Source of the DNA: Capsicum annuum
Lineage: Eukaryota > Streptophyta > Magnoliopsida > Solanales > Solanaceae
NCBI RefSeq assembly: GCF_002878395.1
Contig: NC_061122.1
Coordinates: 75,535,294-75,599,293, forward strand
Length of the DNA stretch: 64,000 nt
Direction: 5' to 3'
Position numbers and translations under genes: made by a program. Shown piece by piece: positions 24,690 to 36,957 of this stretch. The first letter of the stretch is position 1; the number at the start of each line of letters is the position of its first letter. The notes beneath the pieces were generated by a model. The model ran no database searches, was not told the DNA's origin, and worked only from the letters and a program-made list of their open reading frames with translations.

Positions 24690-25385
24690 CTTTGAGTTCG
24701 TCACTTCGATTCCGAAGATGGTGGTGTATGGTGCAAGAAGTGATTCAATTGTCTTTTGGTGTAAATAATAAGGAGAAACAAGTGTTGGATTCGTACATGA
24801 TAAAAATCAAGAGTTATGTTGGTGGGCAAAAGGTGGCATTGTTTAAGATTAGTAGTGAAGGTACTTTGTAGTACTAAGGGAGGCTGTGTGTTTTGTAAGT
24901 CGACCAACTGCGATAAAGTATTTTTGCTGAGGATCTTGAATCGTGCTTTGTTATCCATGCTGGTTTGACAAAGATGTATCATGATCTCAAGGAAATTTAT
25001 TAGTGTAATGGTATAAAGAAGTATATGGTTGACTTCATGGCCAAGTGCATTGTGTGTCAATAGGTTAAGGTTAAGCACAAGAGGCCTACTAGGTTACATC
25101 AAGAAATAGAGTTGCCTGAATCAAAGTGGGAGATGATCAATATGGATTTTACTATTGGACTTCCTTATTCTCAAAATCTATTGATTTGATTTGGGTCATC
25201 GTGTATAGGATGACCAAGTCTGCTCACTTTTTGTTGGTAAAGACTTCCTTTTCGATGGAGGATTATGCAATGTTGTATCTTCAAGAGATTGAGAAGTTGC
25301 ATGGGGTACCTGTTTCGATTATTTTTTATCGTGGTATATAGTTTACCTCTTATTTCTTAAATTTTTTCAAGAAGGGATTTGATTA
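24690..25385 (+). pseudogene. Integrase remnant, N-terminal and core part
   Basis: Zinc-binding region traces lie at about 24950-25080. The core reads KSIDLIWVIVYRMTKSAHFL at about 25168-25227, then DYAMLYLQEIEKLHGVPVSI and FTSYFLNFFKKGF at about 25341-25380. The second half of the catalytic core, including the region of the catalytic Glu, is absent. The next codons at 25389 already belong to the C-terminal part. Confidence 0.8.
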
Positions 25386-25885
25386 GGTGAAGGTGATTCG
25401 AAATAGGTATAAGGTTGCTTAGAGTCGCCAAAAGTCCTATTCGGATGTTAGTCATAGAGAATTAGAGTTTGAAGTTGGGGATAGGGTGTTCCTAAAGATG
25501 TCTCCCATGGAGGGAGTGGTTTGGTTTGGCAAAAAGTGGAAACCCATTCCTCATTTATAGGTCCTTATGGTATTTTGCTGAGAGTGGGCAATGTTGCTTG
25601 TGAGGTTGAGTTTCCTGCAAGTTTGGGTTTGGTTAATCCGATCTTCCATGTTTGCATGTCGAGGAAGTATGTTGGAGATCCTTCTTTGGTTGTTCCCTTG
25701 GAAGGGTTGGATATCTCAGATTCTTTGTCTTATGAAGATGTCTCGGTTAAGATATTGGATAGGCAAGTTTATCGGTAGCAGACCAAGGATGTGGGTTCGG
25801 TTAAGGTTCTATGGTAGAACCATTAGGTGGAAGAAGCTACGTGGAAAGTGGAAGAGGACATGAAGTTCAAGTATCCGTATTTATT
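25386..25885 (+). pseudogene. Integrase C-terminal part
   Basis: The frame resumes at VKVIRNRYKVA and passes RQKSYSDVSHRELEFEVGDR and VFLKMSPMEGV. An open stretch then reads GPYGILLRVGNVACEVEFPA, NPIFHVCMSRKYVGDPSLVV and SVKILDRQVYR. A chromodomain-like tail ends KVEEDMKFKYPYLFS at about 25845-25890. Relative to the neighbouring element at 15980-17160, roughly 95 residues are missing at the 25385 junction. Confidence 0.8.
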
Positions 25886-26070
25886 TTCTGCTATTGGTAT
25901 TCGTGCGGAAGATATGTGTGCTTAAACATATCTTTGTGTTCTTAGTTTGTTGAAGGAAAGAATTATATCTTTGCCTTTTCATTAACTTTGCTAAAGGATG
26001 TTTGATAGTGCAAATGACTCCATGTGTGGTTACCCCAACCTTATCCATCATTTACGGACTAATGTTCCTA

Positions 26071-26081
26071 GTAGGGGAGAA
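26071..26081 (+). promoter_or_regulatory. Polypurine tract
   Basis: GTAGGGGAGAA lies directly before the 3' LTR start TGTTACATTC and is well preserved. Confidence 0.75.
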
Positions 26082-27985
26082 TGTTACATTCTAGGTTTTA
26101 GCCTTAGAAAATTTTCTTTGTAAACTATTTTTCAAACCTGGTGTAGGAGTGGTATGGTCCAGTCATAAGCTGACCAGTGTTATTTGGTGAAATTTTTTTA
26201 ATTACCAAAATGGCCACCAGGTAAGGGAATATGTTGTAAGGCTTTGATACGAGTCATTTTATGAACTCATATAGTGGGCAGTGTTTGATCATCCTGGTAA
26301 TTCATTCTACTAGGGATATGGATCGTATGATGAGGTTATGACTTGGTTGGATGAGTCGTATACTGGACAGTGTATGATCCAAAGGTAAGGCCTAGGTACA
26401 ACTGGTGGTAACCAATCATAAGGAACGGTATGACTCGTAAAAAGGTCAGTGGCATCCCTGTGACAGATTGTTAAGGGACAGAAGTGGGGGTATTTTTAAC
26501 ATTTCCCTACTTACTCTAATTATGACCGACAACTTCTAGTAGACTTACAAGGTTATTTACCCTATTATTCTATTCATTAACTCAAAGAAAACTATTCATA
26601 AATATTAAACAATTCTCTCAAGAGCTTTTCGGGAAAGTGAGCTAGGATTTCAACTTGGGGATTGCTTTGGAACTTTCTTTGGTGATTTTCTCCCAACATC
26701 TTTCTAAGTTTAAGACATATGTCTCTTCCATACTTCTTATTTCTAAAAAGGCATGGTATGGGTTATAGTATGGGTTATGGTTTTCAATTATTAATTGGGG
26801 TTTTTGTTTAAATGGTTTGGTTATGGTATCCTATGTTTGAGTATTCGTTTATATGCATTGATGGTAGTTTTTGGAAATTGGATTGTATGGTAAAGGTTTA
26901 ATGGTCTTTGGAATTGGTTTTGTTTTTATTATACCACCAAGGTGTTTGATAAAATGCTTATAAAGATATGTTCATTGCATTGTCTGCTTCAAGTGGAAAT
27001 CTTGTTTGTTTTCATCTTATTCATGAAACTATAAATTGTTTACAAAGATTAAAGGCATATTTATTTTGCTTGTGGAGTACATGGATGTCTCCCAAGAGGT
27101 TAATATGGTAAATGGATAGGGAACTTCAGTCCCCTTAACCTAAATTGTTTGGCTATGGATAAATCTTGAAATATGGTAGGTATAACGATACCACTAATAA
27201 ATGGCCTTGGTTAATAAATGTTAATTGGATTTGATTGGATATGGTTGTAATTAGGGTATTAATGGTAGCATGTGTAAATGATCCATGGAAGGTGGAGGTT
27301 CTGACGAAACAAAACCTGGAAACTGATATTTTTTGATATGAGGTTTCCTTGACGGCCATGTGTGAGTGTCACATTTTATATTGGAGGGATGTACTAGTCA
27401 TCGCATTGGCTATCTCCTGGTCGTGCGACTACATACGCTAGGACTTTTTCAGCAAGGGGAGCTGAACCCATACGGCCCATTGGTGTGGTAAGCGACAAGG
27501 TTACGGGTCCAGGTAAAGGTTTTAAATGGATATTAAACACAGATCCCCTTTCTTGGCATTTATATATATATATATATATATATATGGTTGTACTCAGAAA
27601 TGATGGTTTTACTTGGTTGTTTAAATGGCATTACTTTATCTGTATCCTAAGATACATGCTAGCGGTCATTCTCTCACTCTTCTACTGGCGGCTGTATACC
27701 CACGTTAGGCAGGAACTGGCTGTCCGACTCCTCCTACATTGTGATTGACTCAAGGAAAATATTTCAATCGAAGTGGTATGCTCTCATATTTGCAGAAGGC
27801 TCCATTTCATGATATGGATACTCTTAGACATTTTGTTTTCATTTGAGATATTGATTTTTGCCATGGTTGGAGGCTGTCCCAACTAGATAATTGTATTCTT
27901 TTGGATAGAGGCTTTGTGGTATTTCTAAGCGTTGATATTGGCAGGATTGGAATTTATCTCGGCCTTGGAATTTGTAATAAGATGG
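26082..27985 (+). repeat. 3' LTR, about 1.9 kb
   Basis: It aligns with the 5' LTR from TAGGTTTTAGCCTTAG onward and extends beyond the deletion point of the 5' copy. It contains the TACGACTCGT-like words at about 26250-26430 and a TA microsatellite. The right end near 27985 is a guess from a change in sequence character; no TG..CA end or target duplication was fixed. Confidence 0.65.
27561..27585. repeat. TA dinucleotide microsatellite
   Basis: About 12 uninterrupted TA units lie inside the 3' LTR, downstream of the point where the 5' copy is truncated. Confidence 0.9.
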
Positions 27986-28920
27986 TAGGCTAGCATCATT
28001 AAACCTAAGATGATATAATCTGATTATTAACTGAAACTACGAGAGCTAATTACAATCAACATTCCCTAGTGTAAGCTAATCGAGGTCAAACCTGTAACCC
28101 AATTTCAAGGATGAAAATACCTTGCCACGGGTACTGACACTAATGGTATGGATCCATAATGCTGATGTCTCGAAGGACTAGAGTGTTAGTCCTAAACTGT
28201 AGGGTGACTGCTAAAAGTGTGTCGATCCTAAAATGGCAGGTGGCATCTCATAACTTATGTTGGATATGTAGTTCTAGAACATAGAGACTTCTACTAAAGC
28301 TTTTCAGTCCTATACTCGTGGGTGAGCCTTCAACCCTAGGTTCGCTTAATAATATGTCCTACTCTTAACTGAAAGAACCTGAAGAATAAATTGGTACATG
28401 CACTGGTAACGAATATGCTTAAGTTTTGGTAAATATTAATATAATAGTGCATGAAAAATCTGCAGTAGTCATGAACATGTAAACTGATGTATTTTGCATG
28501 GTGTAATACTGGCGAGTGTTCATTATAAAATGTTATAAATTTTATAGGATGAAAATGACATGATTACCTTGAAATTTTGAAAACTATAACATGCAAAATC
28601 AACTGGGTATAGGGTGTACATAACCAACCATCATAGAAGATGATGTAATTAGATATGAGGATGTGATTGTAATTACATGATAGTAAATTTTATGACTTAA
28701 ACGCAAGAATATAACAATTTCATCAACATAAAATGTTATCACTATTAGAATACAGTAGAATACTTTAAATTATAAGGGAACATTATTTCATGGTAGAATT
28801 CAAGAATTACATGGAGGAATCATGGAATTATACTTTTTAGGGAAACCTTGTTTATGGAATTCATAAAAGTCATGACTATAAGTCATAATTTTTGGCATGA
28901 GAATGCAAGGAGATCCTCAT
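27986..28920 (-). repeat. Minus-strand LTR, left part
   Basis: Non-coding sequence that appears to continue at 38387-39075 on the other side of the nested Athila/Tat-like element. No reading frame is visible. The left limit is uncertain. Confidence 0.45.
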
Positions 28921-30354
28921 TGAATACTCACTAATAAGGAGTGATTTTTCCACTCATTCTCACTAAACATTTGTGCACATTACCTTGTTTATAATAAATG
29001 AATGAGACATATTAGTGATAAAATGAACTAATATCCAATATTTGCAGGCACAGAGTAGAGGAGATCAAAAGATGTGAATTCAAGCTGAAAATGAAAAAAA
29101 GGGAGCAAAGAAGAGTGCAACTAAAGAGCTGGACTACACTAGCCTCAGTTACGGCGACTGCAGTCATCAATCCATAGTTTTGGTTAGTCAAGAAAGTTAG
29201 CACAATGTGGTCACAACATACAATTACGGTCGCGTGGACGTGGTCGCGGATAGTCTTGCATGATCATGGCTTAGCGGGAATATGACCAGCGGCAGATTTG
29301 TAGAAGCACTTAGACGAGTTTTAAACCATATTTAAAAAAAATCCTTTCTTCTTTAGGTATTGCTTCCATCATAACTATTTTTTACTCTAAAGAAGGAAAC
29401 CCTAATTGGGCAAGTGTGTAACTACTCTTGGAGGCTTAATTTCGTCGTGATTTTGTGAAGAACAAATGTTTTGGATAATCCTCATGGTATATTTCTCTTT
29501 ACATTCTTCATGAGTAGCTAAGTAATTTAGTCGTGGGATTATGTTGAACTAAAGTGTAATTATCTGTGGGTGTTATTTTGTTTGCACGTCTGTTAGTTGT
29601 TGTATATGGATTCCACCATTGCTTTAGCTTATTAGTTTGAATTTGATGGGTGAAACTTCAAATCTAAAAATGTGTTTGATGCCTGAAAACCCCAAACTCT
29701 AGAAACACTTTGTCATATTTGGAAGAGGGAATAAGGTCAACTTGACGTAACCCATAATCTCCTTGAAAGTGGGTTATAGGGGGACAAATGATGGTGGACA
29801 ATTAAGTCTATGGTTTACTACCTTTTGCAATCTTAGAAATAAGTATGGTTGGAGCGTAAGCCATGTCAAGAGCATCATCCTAGAAATAGGGATGCTTGAT
29901 TGATGTTTTGGGTGACTACAAATTATATACTTATTAGGTGATCGAAAGAGCCAATGGGTGAAATCGTCGTTGTTTTTATGAAAGATTGGCTAAAATGACT
30001 TTCAGCCTAGCCTATCCTTTTAACAACAACTAAGATTCATGCCAAACCATCATTAACCCACACACTTTATATCTAAGTAGACATAATCCCAAAACCATTT
30101 CTATTCTTAATCTTAAATCAAAAGTGTTATATTCGGGCTTTGTTAGTTGACAATCTATCTTCAATTAAAAATTCCCCCTATTTTATTTTACATGTCTTAT
30201 TTCTTATCACTCCTAGTAATCTCGTAGTAACTAGGACAACCACACGATTTTAAACCTATAAATAACGCCATGTGGATTAGACACCAATAATAGTTGGGTT
30301 GTTTCACAACGACCACCTCACCCTTAAATCATTAGAGTAGGTTGAGCATTATAA
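28921..30354 (+). repeat. 5' LTR of the pol-less element
   Basis: It aligns with 36958-38386 from CCACTCATTCTCACTAAACA onward. A GC-rich word block (CGGTCGCGT, GGTCGCGGA) lies at about 29150-29280. An ATATTTAAA TATA-like site follows near 29328, then a leader with CTTTCTTCTTTAGG. Confidence 0.85.
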
Positions 30355-30357
30355 AAA

Positions 30358-30375
30358 AGGCACCATTATCGGGGA
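30358..30375 (+). promoter_or_regulatory. Primer binding site, Asp tRNA type
   Basis: AGGCACCATTATCGGGGA matches the Athila/Tat consensus TGGCGCCGTTGCCGGGGA at 13 of 18 positions. Four of the five differences are G to A or C to T, as expected from deamination of methylated cytosines. Confidence 0.75.
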
Positions 30376-30489
30376 GAGAACTATAGATTTCACTTGTACG
30401 GTGTGATTCTTAATTGGGAATACCCGGGGTGATATAATTTACTTTATTTATTGTTTTTAAATCTTGATTTAGGTGATCGAAGTGTTAAG

Positions 30490-31890
30490 ACAACGATGAG
30501 TTGTAGCACAAGCAACAAGGGCCCCTTTGTTGACACTATAGATGTTGAGCGCCCACTAAATAAAGTGGGGCAAACAGGCGCAATTCGTATCCCACCAACT
30601 AATCGTAACAGAGTAGTTCATGTGACTAGTATCATGCTTTGCATGTTGTAAATGAAAGGATTGTACAAAGGTCAAGCCTTTGAGTACCCAAATGTCCATT
30701 TGAAGATTTTTATGGAAGTGTGTGCACCGTTTAATATAGCACACATTACTGAAAAGTCCATTCTGCTTTGCCTTTTCCTATTTGCATGAACATGAGAGGA
30801 GGTTTCATTCTTCAATCAATTCCACCCGACTCAATTACATCTTGGTATGAGCATACTAAGGAGTTTCTTGATATATATTTCTCACCATAAAAAATACTTC
30901 AAAGTGGGATGAGATGATAAATTTTTGGCAAATGAATGTTGATTTGTTGTTTGATGCATGGGAGAGGTTTAACGGTAAGATACCTTAATTCCCACATCAT
31001 GAAGTCCCGCAGAAAATGCTTCTCGAGATCTTTTACCATGACCTTGATCCATTAAACAAAACAGTGGTAGATAATGCGGCGGGTAGTTCCCTAGTAAAGT
31101 TGCACCACCACATGACCTTTCTATTGATTAGAGAAGTGTCTAAGAAAACTCAAGGTTTTCATACCCATGAAATCGAAGCACCCAGGATTCCTTCTACCAC
31201 TTCTAGGGTCGATAATGAACAAAGAAAGTGGAATGAAGAAAATGACAAGAATGTGGTGAAAATGCTAACCCAACTCAAACTTATGATAAATCATGTTATA
31301 AGTGCACCCGTGAAAGCAGTCAATGCCGTAGCATCAAAACTTTATGATGATGATAAAGAGGAAACAAAGTTGGATGAGGATCCGTCATTTAGCTAACCAC
31401 TTGGGGGGTTCCCATCCCACCTATCAAAGGTAAGGCGGAAATCAAGATTGGATGGATCGTGAGAGGGATAAAGATAGGTGAGATCATGAATGTGACTATG
31501 CCCATTATGTTCCTCTTCATTATCGGGCCAAATCTAAAGAGTCAAAGATCGTCAACCCGTAAAAATTGAAGATCGAGGACGTATTGACAAGGATGTTAAA
31601 TAGAATAAAAGGAGTAGACGAAATGGTCTATGAGTTGTAAGGTGATGTTTCTCAAATTTTTCAAATGGTAATGTCTCACTCCGCTTCTATTAATAAATAT
31701 GAAACGAGAGTCGTGTAAATCTCCATGCAACTAAATGGTAGGCCTAGAGGTGGACTCCCTAGTTAAATGATTTATAATCTAAAGAATGATGCCCAAGTTA
31801 TGAAAATTGTCACAAGGAGGGAGAAGGTACATAATCATCCCTTTAGAGGAGGCGTGGGTGAGAATTTACTCCAGGATAAAATAAAATAAT
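30490..31890 (+). pseudogene. gag: gag remnant of the pol-less element
   Basis: An N-terminal stretch (MSCSTSNKGPFVDTIDVERP) leads to the capsid phrase YKGQAFEYPNVHLKIFMEVC at about 30664-30723. DSITSWYEHTKEF follows at about 30829. An open segment at 31016-31396 carries MLLEIFYHDLDPLNKTVVDN, AAGSSLVKL and a long linker. The C-terminal part at about 31660-31850 (SHSASINKYETRV, then MQLNGRPRGGLPS) matches the end of Athila-type gags. Stops at about 30651, 30778 and 30888, plus frameshifts, inactivate it. Confidence 0.8.
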
Positions 31891-31989
31891 GATGCCCAAA
31901 AGAAAAAAAGCAAATGATGAGAAAAATATCGAGCAAAGTTATGAAGAATTGGTAGAAGTTAGAAAGCCACAAGGTGATGTAGGGAAAAC

Positions 31990-32625
31990 CATCCAAGTTC
32001 CTTCCTCATTCACTCAATGATTTCATAAAATAAAGGAAGGCGACATATTGAGGAAATTCATGGCAAAACTTAGCAACCTATCGATTAATATCCCATTGGT
32101 TGAGGATATCCAAGAGATCCCGAGATACTCTAAGTTGATGAAAGAGTTTATGGCTAAAAATAACCTTATTGAAGGTGAAACCCTTGAGGTTACCCATGGG
32201 TGTACTGTTATCATGGATAGTAAGGTTGTGGAAAAGAAAGATGACACCATAAAATTTACCATCCCTTGCATAATTGGGACGTATGAGTTTGCAAGAGCTT
32301 TATGTGAACTTGGTGTGAACATCAACTTAATGCCTTTTTTCATCTATAAGAATATTGGATTTGCTACCCCAACACTGACCTGTATGCGACTTCTCATGGC
32401 GGACCGATCCATCAAAAGGCTAGTGGGAATTTCGTTTGATGTCCTTGTCAAAGTGGATATGTTTTAACTCCCAGCGGGCTTTGTCTTATTGGATTGTGAC
32501 ATGAACAAGAAGGTACCTATAATCCTTGTCCATCCTTTCTTAACCACCGGGAGATTTATTATTGATCTAGCGATTCGGGTGATGAATTGTAGGGTGCAAG
32601 AGGATGAAGTCTCTTTAAAAATTTA
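31990..32625 (+). pseudogene. Protease region remnant (Athila type)
   Basis: A 140-codon open stretch from 32048 reads KFMAKLSNLSINIPLVEDIQ, YSKLMKEFMAKN, TIKFTIPCIIG and ARALCELGVNINLMPFFIY. It ends MRLLMADRSIKRLVGISFDV and LVKVDMF, then a stop at 32465. After the stop it continues LPAGFVLLDCDMNKKVPIIL to about 32625. This is the retropepsin domain. The expected CDLGAS active site is CELGVN, so the catalytic Asp is replaced by Glu and the enzyme should be inactive even without the stop. Confidence 0.82.
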
Positions 32626-32790
32626 AAAGTCACAAGAACAAACCGTAAAACTTCAATTAGTATCCATGGTAGATGTTGAAGATGCAAAGATGAATAGGGA
32701 GGGGTTTAAAGACCAACGTTGAGAATAAATGAAATAAGATGGCATGCCATGGCAATAACTAAGGCGCTAGGTGGGAGGCAACCCACAAAT
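32626..32790 (+). other. Deletion junction replacing pol, with post-pol motif
   Basis: A short linker (SQEQTVKLQLVSMVDVEDAK) runs into AAGGCGCTAGG and TGGGAGGCAACCCA (32772-32785). In full-length relatives roughly 3 kb of RT, RNase H and integrase would lie here. No fragment of those domains is visible. Confidence 0.75.
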
Positions 32791-33840
32791 GCCACAAGTG
32801 TGGCTTGTATCCTTTTTAGTATATTTTTGTAGGATAGATGTTATCTTTCAAATATTAATAACCCTTGTATTTATTACCCTACGGAGTGCATTGTATGAGT
32901 TTACAAAGGGGAAGGTGTTTAAATCTGCATTGAGAACTGAACTAGGAAAAAATAGTGAAAATTGAGTAAACACTTGGACAGGGGAAACACAGGAGCAAAA
33001 TTACTATCAGTTAACGCCATCGTGGTCCCCAAGTGCAATGCGGTGATGCTGGTATCTGTGATCACAGAAGCCTAACCATGATGGCGACCACTTCAACTAT
33101 TTAAACCCTCATTTCCCCTCACGCTCCCTTTAAATATTGTACTAGGATTGTACTCTTTAATTTAGGCTAATTGCTGGCTAAGTTTGTAAGACTCAAATAG
33201 TATTGCTGCATCCCTCTTGCATCAAAACTTTGGTAAGTCTCATGAATCCATATTTTAATCTTTGACAACAGAACCTAGAATGCATGATTAAAAGAGGACC
33301 TAAAGTTTTTATTGTTATGACTTCCATGTTATCATACTTGGTATGGTGTAATGTAAACTGCTTAGATAAGGTGTACACACAAATAGACTTCTTGATTACC
33401 CAATAATATGCATCAAATTTAGACCAACACGATGTGCACACCAAGTGTTTGATAATTTTCCCAAATGAACTTGCAATAGGAGAAATTGCATTTTAAAGGG
33501 CACATCCAAACACTTGGTAGCATTGCTCAGTGATTTTTCCTGCACATCTTTACAGTAAAGCATTATCGTAATCCAAAAAAAAAACATAGAAGAAATCTGA
33601 ACATGAGAAGCTGGCATAAAACCAGCCTCAAGTACTGCGATCACGGTCAGTTGATCGCGATTGTAGAAATGCAATCGCGGTAAAGGTTCGACATTGCGGT
33701 ATCGGAGGAAAGTTTCCTACCATACGAAAAATCCTACACTTCTAATTTTTTACCTAGCAGCACCAAGCACCCATTTCTATGAGCATTAACGAACAATAAG
33801 GTGCAGCTTACATGCTAAAATATCATTGATTGACATAATG
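32791..33840 (+). other. Non-coding region after the pol deletion
   Basis: This corresponds to the stretch between pol and the env-like ORF. It contains two GC-rich word clusters built from GATCGCGGT-like units, at about 33010-33085 and 33635-33700. No gene is supported. Confidence 0.5.
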
Positions 33841-33849
33841 TGTGCCTAG

Positions 33850-34680
33850 TGATTTCAGAGCAACCTCATGGACAAGTATTATCAGATCTGACTTATGACA
33901 CCCAAGTGCCATACTCACTACTGTAGTGATTTGCTGAGGAAAAGCAACTTCCCAAAAGAGGAATCTGCTTGGAGAATGTGCCAGAGAAACTACCAATATT
34001 TCATGATAAACTTGTAGCCATAGTGTGTCAGTGTTTTACCCCTGATCCATGCATCGCAAATGAACAACGGGTCATGAATTTTACACCAATATTAGTGAAG
34101 TATCCTTTTTGGAGTCATTAAATATGACTATCAAAATTAGGGGTGGGCCGATAAAAGTTGGCGCTACGCGAATCAATTATGTTTATGAGCTCAAACACAT
34201 AGAAATGGGTGAATACAAATCAAAGAGGTATAAACCAGGGAGTTGGTTGGCGCAACGGCTATGAACCAAAAAGGAAATCTCTTGGACCAAGACTAAAAGC
34301 AACATCTTCATGAACGACTTCACTTTCAATGCTCAGATATGGTTGCACAGTATTTGTGACCGAGTGTCACCTTGCACCCAGATGATAGCAGTCCTAAAAT
34401 TGCGTGCTTGGATGTTTACTTGTATTCTAGATGGCATATCACTGCATTTTATTTAGCTAGTGGTTAATGAAGCAGATCATTTAAAGAACCAAGGTGGTAG
34501 ACATCTTTTCTTCCCTTCTATAATTACTGAGCTTTACAGAAAAATGGGGTTGGAAGAGTATGCGAGTGATTCATGGGTCTACCCTAGTAACCCATTTACC
34601 CCTAGAGGATTTAGGAGAGGGCATACCCAGAAAAAGCAAGAAAACAAATATCAACTTGGAAAAACCGGCATGTAGTGAGC
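33850..34680 (+). pseudogene. env-like ORF remnant (plant transposon protein domain)
   Basis: Readable parts include TNISEVSFLESLNMTIKIRG at about 34086, INYVYELKHIEMGEYKSKRY, then NDFTFNAQIWLHSICDRV and QMIAVLKLRAWMFTCILDG. An open stretch at 34460-34675 reads VNEADHLKNQGG, LFFPSIITELYRKMG and so on. The layout matches the plant-transposon-protein domain of Athila/Tat env-like ORFs: a rosette of short blocks ending in a helper segment with ITEL. There are stops at about 34262 and 34454. Its biological role is unknown. Confidence 0.55.
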
Positions 34681-36945
34681 TCGAGCCTCATAGGACAATC
34701 ACCACAAGACCTCTTGACAAGTTTCAAGTAAATATTTGAACCATCAAAGAGCTTATGTATAGTCTACCCCAAGGACCGGAAGACTCCTGCACTACTCATA
34801 ATTCTTATATGTCACTTACCGAATATGACAAGTATAGAAAATACCAAAAGAAGCAAGAGCTTACCATTGCTAAGCTTGAGAAAGCTTACTTTTCTTTGCC
34901 ACAGTCATATCGAGACGTTCGGATTGAACATGGAAAATTAATTACAAGAGAGAAAAAGGGATGACTTATTTATGAAGATGTGATAAGGGGTAAAGGGTCT
35001 ATGAAAAGTCCTAAAACCTTGAGATAGTCTTCCTACATCTTTGGAGGAGTTGATGATAAGGCCCGTACCGAGTGGACTGATCTTAAGTAAAATGGTAATA
35101 ATGTAGATACCAAGAGTGAAAGCAGCCCTTGATTCGGTTACAGGGAGCACCTTTATCTATTTTCCTTGATGTAGTTATAGGGAGCACCCTTATCTCTTTT
35201 ATCCTTAATTATTTTTACAGTGGGGAAACTATTGTCCATTCAGTTAGGGGTGTCTCCTTATTTAATTCGGGCTTGTATTATTGATATTTTGGCATACTTT
35301 TTTGCTCTTTTGGATGATTCTTAGTTTTATTTGGGTTGCAATATTAGGGCATTTTGGTGGCGTCTACATCTGCATGTATTAGTTACTTTATTCATTGTTA
35401 GCTGTTTTAGTTTAAATTTTAATAGAAGAGTTTTTTCATCATGTTTGGTTTTCTAACCATTGGTGTATCTGTGGCATCAAAGCCATAGAATGCAAGGGAA
35501 GTCTGAGTACCTATAGCATTGATGTTCTGGGATTCCATCAATATGCATTGGTGATGTTTGAGTAACCATATGATGGGTCGTCCGTACTTTGATTAACAAT
35601 GTGAGACAATACATTAGATGGTTGCCATGATTTAAAAATTATGTATGGTACGGATACAATAGCAAACAACCCAATATATCCAAAAATTTTGCAAAATTTG
35701 AAGGCATGAACGTGAGCAACATTGTGACAAAATAATTTTCCTCTTTCGATGACTCAAGAAGTTGACTTTGGAAAACTAATAAATACTCCATCTTTGTGTC
35801 GAGTGGATAGAACAATTGAACCCCCTAAAACCATCCGCATACCATGTGTGTGAGGTCAATTGTCTTCATCTAATGTGTACTTGTACCATCTAGAACTTGC
35901 CCCATTAATTTGTCAAAGACAAATTTTGATTGTGCTTGGGTGGTAAAATGATCATAGGCCATCTTGTAATTTTTGGAAGCCCCCTTTAGCCTAAAAAAGT
36001 GTACCAAACACATTACAAGTTATGACCCATCTATTCATCCCCTCTTTAACCCCATCCTTCTTGAACTTAAGAATACAAATTAAGGCTAAAAGCCTATGTT
36101 GGGGTGGTGGAAAGATAAAGAAGTACAGTTCAGCTATGAAGTCGTAAGAAGGTGCCTACAAGCTTAAAAATGTAAGAATTTTGCTGTGAAGAAAGATAAA
36201 ATTCATTAAAATAATGATATTCGTAGATTATAAATAAATGCAAAAAAGAGTGAAGAAAAAAAGGCAAAGGGCATATGAGTAAAGCAAAAAAGGAAAAGTA
36301 GGCTAATTAGTAAAGGAAAAAGAAGTGGCCCAAATTGCAATGCATGAAAGTATTATAATGTATAAGTTCAAGAAGGGTTTAGCCTTACTGTCCCAAGTTA
36401 ATGTCCTACCCTACCTTAAACCTACTTTAAAAGATCAAAAAGTATTTTTATGATTCCCCACCATGTGTGGTAATTGTAGTTGTGAGTGAAAATAGGGGCA
36501 AGCCTATGGCAAGGTACTGGTTACCATGAAGAACTTCTTGATAGAATGAATGTTTGCACTTAAAATACCTTGTTGTGTGATTGGTAACTAGGTGTGTGAA
36601 TTTCTCATTTCTTGTGAGAAGGCATGTGAACTAGTTAGGGTAGGTGATTTTGTCATCTTCCTCACAATGACATAAATAGAAGTATAGCATGATTGTAGTC
36701 AATATATGAGTCATTTATATAGTTTTATAGGCTGTTGCATGGTTGTTCATCAAATTCTATTGCATCCTTCACTATACCATTTTATAATTAGGAGAGTCAT
36801 TAAAAGCCTATTGGCCAATCTGTGAAAACCTTTTGGTGGTAGTAGCCAGGTTTAAGTCTACATGATCAATGGGTAATATAATGTGAGTATGCATATGAAA
36901 TATTCTCATAATAATGGGTGGTGTTGCTTGAGGACAAGAAAGGTC
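34681..36945 (+). other. Untranslated region before the 3' LTR
   Basis: A possible extension of the env-like ORF (about 34755-34964, with a coiled-coil-like EKAYFSLPQSYRDVRIEHGK) is followed by long non-coding sequence. Purine-rich tracts lie at about 36100-36340. The section at 36055-36120 (AAAGCCTATGTTGGGGTGGTGG) parallels the pre-PPT region of the first Athila-like element. Confidence 0.5.
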
Positions 36946-36957
36946 TTAAGTTGGGGG
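36946..36957 (+). promoter_or_regulatory. Polypurine tract
   Basis: TAAGTTGGGGG follows the conserved GAGGACAAGAAAGGTCT phrase and directly precedes the LTR start TGTTCATGAGTGG. Intact in appearance. Confidence 0.8.

Larger units (their letters stand above)
21992..27985 (+). mobile_element. Ty3/gypsy element with internal deletions
   Basis: A plus-strand element has LTRs starting at 21992 and 26082. It carries RT, RNase H and integrase but no PBS, gag or protease. The 5' LTR runs directly into RT at about 23512, so a deletion removed the 5' LTR end, PBS, gag, protease and the front of RT. A second deletion removed part of the integrase at about 25385. It is inserted in the gag of the element at 20944-21991. 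The right end is approximate. Confidence 0.8.

Noticed and set aside
24701..25078. 125-codon open stretch on the minus strand
   Set aside because: Antisense shadow of the integrase N-terminal remnant.
32023..32343. 106-codon open stretch on the minus strand
   Set aside because: It is the antisense shadow of the protease reading frame at 32048-32467.
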